12,992 bases of DNA from UBA6164 sp964344155. Lineage in GTDB: Bacteria; Patescibacteriota; Gracilibacteria; BD1-5; UBA6164. The first letter of the stretch is position 1. Each line of letters opens with the position of its first letter. The translations under genes were made by a program, and so were the position numbers. Positions 8,415-12,992 of this stretch are shown here, in pieces. Below the pieces are notes generated by a model. That model was given only the letters and a program-made list of their open reading frames with translations. It was not told the DNA's origin and searched no databases. The stretch lies in the NCBI GenBank assembly GCA_964344155.1, contig CAYFMG010000026.1, positions 1 through 12,992 on the forward strand, given 5' to 3'.

Positions 8415-10076
8415 ATGAATTTAAATACTAGAATAACATGACCAGCTTGAGCATGAGTAAACTCAACTGTAGATATCATATCAGATTTATATGCTGAGCT
8501 TGGTTATGATTTAATAACAGACATAGAATACGAATCTAGAATAAAATGATGAGTAAACTTTTTTGATGTAAATATAAGTGATAAAAAAGAAAGATTTCTT
8601 ACAAAATATGTTGATATAATATTAGCTTTTAATGCTGATAGTTTAGAAAAACAATTAAATAGCTTAAAAGATAAAGCTACAATAATAATAAACAAAAAAT
8701 ACATAGAAAAATTAGAAACAAAATGAATAAGTTTATCTGATTTTATAGTTCTTGATTTAGAAATAAATGATAAATATGATAATACTTACCTACTTTGAGT
8801 ATATGCATTATACCTAAACCTAGACTTAGATATAATATTAAACAAAATAGAAAAAGTATTTTCTAGAAAATGAACAGATATAGTAGAAAAAAATAAAAAA
8901 ATAGTAACTGATATATACAACTCTTATAAAATAGAAAATAAATCTGAAATAACACTCAAGAGAGTTTGAGATGCTAAGAATATAATTTTTTGAAATAAAT
9001 CACTAAGCCTTTGAGCAATAGAATGATGATTAGAATTTTATTCAGCATACCCTATGACTCCTGCTTCTACTATTTTAACAGAAATAATAAAAGACTGAAG
9101 AGTAAAATACTTACAAGCTGAAGATGAAATAGCTGTAATTAACTCAGCTTTATGAGCAAGTTTTACTTGAGCTAGAGCTATGAGTGGGACTTCTGGATGA
9201 TGATTTGCTCTAATGACAGAAGCATTAAGTTTTGCTGTACAAGCAGAGTTCCCTATTACAGTTGTATTATCTCAAAGAGCTTGACCATCAACATGAACTC
9301 CTACTTTTCATGAAGCTTGAGACTTAAATTTTGCTTTAAATCCTACTTTTGGTGATTTTAATCATGTTGTAATCTATCCTTCTAACTTAGAAGAAGCTCA
9401 TTATTTCTCTTGACTTGCTTTAAACATAGCAGATAAATACCAAACTCAAGTTATACTACTTATGGATAAACAAAGTAGTGAATTACATGGTACTACAGAG
9501 AAATTAGAAACTCCTAAAATAGATAGATGAGTTATTTTAGATAATCCACCTGAAGATTACAAAAGATATGAATACAGTGAATCATGAGTATCTCCTAGAG
9601 TAAAAGTATGAACAAAAAACTGAGATTTTATTTCATCTAGTTATGAACATGATGAATATTGAGCTACTTCTGAAGATCCTGAAGTAAAAAAAGCTATGAC
9701 AGAGAAAAAACACAAAAAACTAGAAAACTTTTTTGAAAAAGAAGATATCTATGGTTATGAAGTAATTAATCCTTCAGCAGAAAAGATGCTTATTACTACT
9801 TCATTTACAAGTTATACAGCTAAACACTTTGTAGAAAATAACCCTGAATTTGGTTTAATTATAATAAAAATTATAAAACCTATTGATGAGAGAGTTTTAG
9901 AAAGCATTAAATGAAAAAAAGAAATCATTTTTGTAGAGAGTAATTATTCTGGACAACTAGAAAACTATATGACAAAAGAATTATGATTAAAATATATAGA
10001 TTGACTAAAAATTTCTAACCTAAGAAAATACGACCTTTTCCCTTTTTATATAGAGGACTTTAATGAATTAAAATAA
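8415..10076 (+). CDS. korA: 2-oxoacid:ferredoxin oxidoreductase, fused gamma-alpha subunit (UGA = Gly)
   Basis: A 553-aa protein of the family that oxidatively decarboxylates a 2-oxoacid to acyl-CoA while reducing ferredoxin. Residues 1 to about 175 are the gamma domain: GPAGAGV at 9-15, where the usual Gln of GxxGQGV is Ala, then EYESRIKGGVNFF. From about 195 comes the alpha domain: YPMTPAS (212-218), AEDEIAVINSALGAS (235-249), GARAMSGTSGGGFALM and QRAGPSTGTPT (287-297), ending with the FVESNYSGQL segment. Gamma-alpha fusion and length are normal for KorA-type proteins. Motifs alone do not settle whether 2-oxoglutarate, pyruvate or another 2-oxoacid is used. It starts 6 bases after the 105-aa gene and is followed 4 bases later by the beta subunit. 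Many motif glycines are TGA. There is no Shine-Dalgarno. Confidence 0.93.
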
Positions 10077-10080
10077 TAAT

Positions 10081-10683
10081 ATGAGATCCCAGTTAAATAA
10101 TATACAATGGTGTCCTGGATGTTGAGACACTTTAATAATCTGAGCTATAAAAAAAGCATTTGAAGAACTAGAAATAGAATCTCATAATAGAGTTGTTGTT
10201 TCTGGTGTTGGTTGTAGTTGAAAAGCTAGTCAATATATAGACTGATATGCTGCTGAAACTCTACATGGTAGAACCCTACCCTTTGCAACTTGAGTTAAAA
10301 TGTCTAACCCTGATCTAACAGTTATGGCTGTATGAGGTGATGGTGATTGATACTGAATTTGAGTATGACACTTTATACATGCATGTAAAAGAGATTTAGA
10401 TATAACATATATTGTTATGGATAATGAAAACTACGCTCTTACTACAGGTCAAGCTAGCCCTACAACTCCAATTTGAGCAAAAACAAAAACTACTCCTGAC
10501 TGAAACACTAGTGAACCTTTTCACCCTATAGAAATAGCTAAAAAAGCATGATGTAGTTTTGCTAAAACAGCTGATTCTATTAAATTTGTTGAAATGAAAG
10601 AAACTATAAAAGAAGCAATTAAACACAATGGTTTTTCCCTTGTAAATATACACCAAGCCTGTCCTAGTTTCAAAAGATGGTAA
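10081..10683 (+). CDS. korB: 2-oxoacid:ferredoxin oxidoreductase, short beta subunit (UGA = Gly)
   Basis: A 200-aa thiamine-diphosphate and [4Fe-4S] subunit that pairs with the upstream gamma-alpha protein. The cluster ligands are visible: WCPGCGD (C11, C14), GVGCSG (C45) and QACPSF (C194). The ThDP/Mg motif is GDGDGYGIGVGHF (86-98) followed by MDNENYALTTGQASPTT. The second Gly of CPGCGD and several in the GDGD region are TGA. It stops just after the fourth cysteine, whereas KorB proteins usually continue to roughly 270-300 aa. A clean TAA, an immediate terminator and no continuation in another frame argue for a natural short form, not a frameshift. The ATG at 10081 is the first after an in-frame stop at 10069. 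No separate ferredoxin-like subunit is encoded nearby. Confidence 0.92.
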
Positions 10684-10713
10684 AAAGATAAATCATAATG
10701 GTTTATCTTTTTT
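10682..10713 (+). terminator. Intrinsic terminator of the kor operon
   Basis: A stem of about 14 bp (10682-10695 with 10699-10712, one G-T pair) and a 3-base loop end in a T-run. It overlaps the last bases of the korB stop codon. Confidence 0.8.
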
Positions 10714-10740
10714 GATTTTTTATCTATATTATGATAAAAT
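10712..10740 (+). promoter_or_regulatory. Probable promoter of the LemA-like gene
   Basis: TTGATT (10712-10717), a 17-base spacer and TAAAAT (10735-10740), with TG at 10732-10733 giving an extended -10. The predicted leader is about 20 bases with no Shine-Dalgarno sequence. It directly abuts the preceding terminator. Confidence 0.55.
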
Positions 10741-10768
10741 ACTAATAGTTATAAATTAATAATATTTT

Positions 10769-11278
10769 ATGAATATTTATATAATCCTTACTGTATTGAT
10801 AATATTATATATAATTTTTATTATCTTTGTGTATTTACTAAAAATAAAAATAGACGATTTTGAAAATAAAATAATGTCTAATTTCAAAGAAAGAAACAAT
10901 CAAATACCAAGTATTTATGAGATAACAAAACCTTATATACAAAAACATGATGAAGTGTTTAAAGAATCTCTAAAGCTAAAGAAAAAAGATTTTGGAGAAA
11001 ATGGAGTTTATACCAAATTAGCAGAAAAAATATATACTTATAAACTAATACACAATGAAATAAATTTTATTTTTAGAGTTTGTGAGAAAAATGCTAAGCT
11101 AAATAAAGATTTCAAATTTTTATTTCTCAAAGATAATATAGCAGAAAAAAGTGAAGAGATTGGTAAAAACCTAGAGATTTATAAAAAAATAGTTAATCAA
11201 TTGAATACTATGATATTAATCAAAAACATAACTATTATATGATTATTTGTTCCTATAAGTAAAAAAGAAACAATATAA
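10769..11278 (+). CDS. LemA family protein (UGA = Gly)
   Basis: A 169-aa protein with an N-terminal membrane helix (about 3-25) and a helical remainder. It matches the LemA pattern: after the helix comes FKERNNQIPSIYEITKPYIQKHDEVF, equivalent to the family's RRxDLIPNLVETVKGYxxHE. At the C-terminus comes YKKIVNQLNT...IGLF, equivalent to the usual YN...FP...AxLFGF. An in-frame TGA at 11240-11242 encodes Gly in that final conserved segment; stopping there would remove the last 12 residues. The role of LemA proteins is not well defined. They are membrane-anchored helical bundles often linked to envelope functions. It is monocistronic, with its own promoter and a terminator shared with the convergent surface-protein gene. 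Confidence 0.85.
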
Positions 11279-11310
11279 AAAAGAAGATTCTTAAGAATCT
11301 TCTTTTTTAT
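11275..11310. terminator. Bidirectional terminator overlapping both gene ends
   Basis: A perfect 16-bp stem (11275-11290 with 11295-11310) has the 4-base loop TTAA. A/T runs on both outer sides suit termination on either strand. The minus-strand gene's stop codon lies in the loop (11291-11293), and the stop of the LemA gene lies at the foot of the stem, so both 3' ends are built into one hairpin. Confidence 0.85.
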
Positions 11311-12229
11311 ATTTAAATACAAATATAAGAGCGGCTAATATAGTTGTTAAAATAAGGATTAAAACATGTTCTGGTCAAGTAACTGGTAATTTTGAATTAT
11401 TTTTTGATACATATAGTATATTATTTTTTACTTCTTCTTCTGTTAAATTAGTTCAATTATTTCATACAGGTTCTTCTCTTAAAGCAGAGTTTAGTTCTGG
11501 TTCTTCTTCTTCAACAATAGGAGTTTCAGTAACAGTAGCTTCAGTATTTTCTACAATTTCTTCTACTTTAAATGTTTGTATGCTATCAATTCCTGATTCT
11601 ATATTCTTTCCTTGAACAGAGCTAATAGCAACAACAACAACTTCATATTCTTTCCCTATTTCAGTATCTCTATCTAGAGTTACTAATAGTTTTCTAGAGT
11701 CTTGTATATCAACACTTGTTTCTATAACTTCTAAAGAATCTAGTTCATCTACTTTGTTTGTTATTTTGAATTCTCTTACTGCTCAATCAGAATTATCAAT
11801 AGCATTAGTAAAAGATAATAAAATTTTATTATACTCAACTACTTCTACCTTATCAAAAACAAAAGGGATTTCATCTACCGCTCAAGCTGCTTTTTCTATA
11901 TCAACAAATATACTAGAAGAGTATTCACTTTCTACTCATTCTGAATCAAAAGCTACTACTACAAACTCATAAGTTGTTCATTCTTGTAGTGAAGATACTT
12001 CTAAAGAATTAGTTTCAACTAAATCTGTAGAAACCATTTTTGCATCTGACTGTTTTTTAAAATATACATAATAAGCATAAGCCGAATCTACATTATCCCA
12101 AGATAAAGATACACTATTCTCTGTTTTTGAATCAAGTTTAAAATTAACTGGAGCATCTATTGCAAAAGTATAACTTAAGCTAATAAAAAATGTAAAAACA
12201 AGTAGTATTATTTTTAAAAATCTTTTCAT
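11291..12229 (-). CDS. Secreted fibronectin-III surface protein with LPVTG anchor (UGA = Gly)
   Basis: A 312-aa protein. Residues 1-23 are a classic signal peptide with a likely cut after SYTFA. Residues about 25-112 form a fibronectin type III domain (VNFKL...VSLSW...YAYYVYF...LQEGTTYEFVVVAFDSEGVES). About 125-222 is a second Ig-like beta domain. An acidic Thr/Glu linker follows (about 223-246). The C-terminus has LPVTG (281-285), a hydrophobic helix (about 288-306) and a basic tail KYKKEDS. This is the layout of a sortase substrate. The motif's Gly (11377-11375) is TGA, so standard-code annotation would lose the motif, and in fact everything past residue 83. A -10-like TATAAT lies about 11 bases upstream, so the leader is very short. 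It probably acts in surface adhesion or cell-cell contact (inference). No sortase gene is in the window. Confidence 0.88.
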
Positions 12230-12240
12230 TTTTTTACAAA

Positions 12241-12246
12241 ATTATA
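12241..12246 (-). promoter_or_regulatory. Possible -10 box of the LPVTG-protein gene
   Basis: TATAAT on the minus strand ends 11 bases before the ATG at 12229, predicting a near-leaderless transcript of about 5 bases. No convincing -35 is seen. The divergent intergenic region 12230-12330 shows no clear promoter for the pilin gene beyond general AT-richness. Confidence 0.35.
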
Positions 12247-12330
12247 AAATAAATTTGTGAGTTACTTTTTTATGTATATTATTACATTAATAATATTCTA
12301 AACAAAATTTAATTTTTTACAAATTATTTT

Positions 12331-12891
12331 ATGAATTATAATAAAAAAAATAACCTAAGGGCTTTTACTTTAATAGAATTATTAGTCGCTATAGCGATAA
12401 TTACGATGATTATATTATGAGTAACTAGTATTGATTATAATAGACTTAGTAGTAAACAAAAGCTGGAGATTTTCACAAATAGTATAAAATCCAACTTTGA
12501 AAATATTAGAAATTCTAGTTTATCATGAAAATGAATATGAACAAATTTGGATATTCCTCTAGAGTGGAAGATAGAATATTCTAGCTCTGGTTGATGAAAG
12601 ATAGTTAGTAGTAATACTTTAAATTGAACTGATTGGTTGGAGTATGAAGATATAAATTTTGGATATGATTTCAAGATTACAGAAATAAAATGTATAAGTT
12701 TGGATAGAGTGTCTGAAAATGTATTAACTAGTAGTTCTACTTGAACGGTTGTTTTCAATCAAAATGATATAAGTTTATGATGAGACTGTCCTACTAATAC
12801 AAAAATACTTGAAATGCAAGTGTCTTGAAAATCTTATTTAAATACTATAGAGATTAATACCCTAAATGGATTAATACAAATAAAAAAATAA
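12331..12891 (+). CDS. Type IV pilin-like protein (UGA = Gly)
   Basis: A 186-aa prepilin. A short basic leader MNYNKKNNLRA is followed by FTLIELLVAIAIITMIILG, the class III signal that a prepilin peptidase would cut before Phe12, with Glu at +5 (residue 16). The residue before the cut is Ala11 instead of the usual Gly. This is tolerated in some pilins. The hydrophobic N-terminal helix is followed by a beta-rich globular part with C121 and C153, a likely disulfide pair, and many TGA-coded glycines, including GGG at 87-89 (GGT TGA TGA). Length and sequence suit a minor pilin or pseudopilin equally well as a major one. No other pilus gene is visible. It is divergent from the LPVTG surface protein, and both would be displayed on the cell surface. 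Confidence 0.87.
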
Positions 12892-12920
12892 TCTTAAAGA
12901 GTTATTCTTTAAGATTATTT
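12886..12920. terminator. Bidirectional intrinsic terminator
   Basis: A perfect stem of about 15 bp (12886-12900 with 12906-12920), a 5-base loop and a following T-run. It overlaps the pilin gene's stop codon and separates it from a convergent gene. Confidence 0.85.
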
Positions 12921-12930
12921 TTTTATTATT

Positions 12931-12992
12931 CTATGCTTCATATTCAAAATATGCTACAATTCAAGTTTCTTTGTTATAAACTTTTACTAGTC
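12931..12992 (-). CDS. 3' end of an unidentified protein, cut by the window edge
   Basis: On the minus strand one frame stays open to the window edge and ends in TAG (12933-12931). The last 19 residues are LVKVYNKETGIVAYFEYEA, with the Gly from TGA. The other two minus frames contain stops close to the edge, and the convergent terminator next to it fits a gene ending here. It is too short to identify. Confidence 0.6.

Noticed and set aside
8111..8704. Minus-strand ORFs opposite the 105-aa gene and korA
   Set aside because: They overlap better-supported plus-strand genes and show no recognisable motif.
11754..11972. Plus-strand 72-aa ORF inside the LPVTG-protein gene
   Set aside because: It is antisense to a gene with a signal peptide, FN3 domain and sorting motif, and is Ser/Thr-rich low complexity.
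1..12992. CRISPR arrays, tRNA or rRNA genes, insertion-sequence transposases
   Set aside because: No regularly spaced direct repeats, no tRNA-like cloverleaf or rRNA-like stretch and no transposase motif were seen on either strand.

Overview
The window is very AT-rich and reads sensibly only if UGA is translated as glycine (translation table 25). That code is known from Absconditabacteria (SR1) and Gracilibacteria of the Patescibacteria/CPR. In-frame TGA falls where glycine is conserved: the Gly/Phe-rich and CxxCxGxG parts of DnaJ, the Walker A of a VirD4-like ATPase, the second HKD motif of a phospholipase-D-like protein, the CPGCGD motif of a 2-oxoacid:ferredoxin oxidoreductase and an LPVTG motif. 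Tryptophan is TGG. The eleven complete genes all end in TAA and a twelfth, partial gene ends in TAG. Under the standard code most of these genes break into small ORFs.

Layout: 1-111 is upstream sequence with a good promoter. 112-2553 (+) encodes an 813-aa membrane-anchored VirD4/TraG/HerA-like ATPase. A strong bidirectional hairpin separates it from a convergent 96-aa gene (2587-2877, -), which differs from every neighbour: no glycine, no TGA, only ATT for isoleucine, and the only clear Shine-Dalgarno sequence in the window. Divergent from it is dnaJ (3019-4128, +). Next comes an inverted pair of degenerate REP-like hairpin units (about 4140-4262), then a membrane-anchored PLD-family protein (4271-5314, +).

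A tight operon runs from 5374 to 10683 (+): a 901-aa anchored protein of unknown function, a 105-aa single-pass protein with S/T-G-E repeats, a gamma-alpha fused 2-oxoacid:ferredoxin oxidoreductase subunit, and a short 200-aa beta subunit. It ends at a strong terminator. A LemA-family gene follows (10769-11278, +). It is convergent with a secreted fibronectin-III protein ending in LPVTG, a membrane helix and a basic tail (11291-12229, -). A type IV pilin-like gene (12331-12891, +) is divergent from that, and the window closes with the 3' end of another minus-strand gene.

The contents suit a small epibiotic cell with an elaborate surface. There is a DNA- or protein-translocation-type ATPase, a pilin, a wall- or surface-anchored adhesin-like protein, LemA, an anchored PLD-like protein and a very large anchored protein, alongside one redox enzyme and one chaperone. 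How the surface proteins cooperate is inference. No complete novel system can be demonstrated from sequence alone; the best leads are the 901-aa/105-aa pair co-transcribed with the oxidoreductase, and the foreign-looking 96-aa gene.
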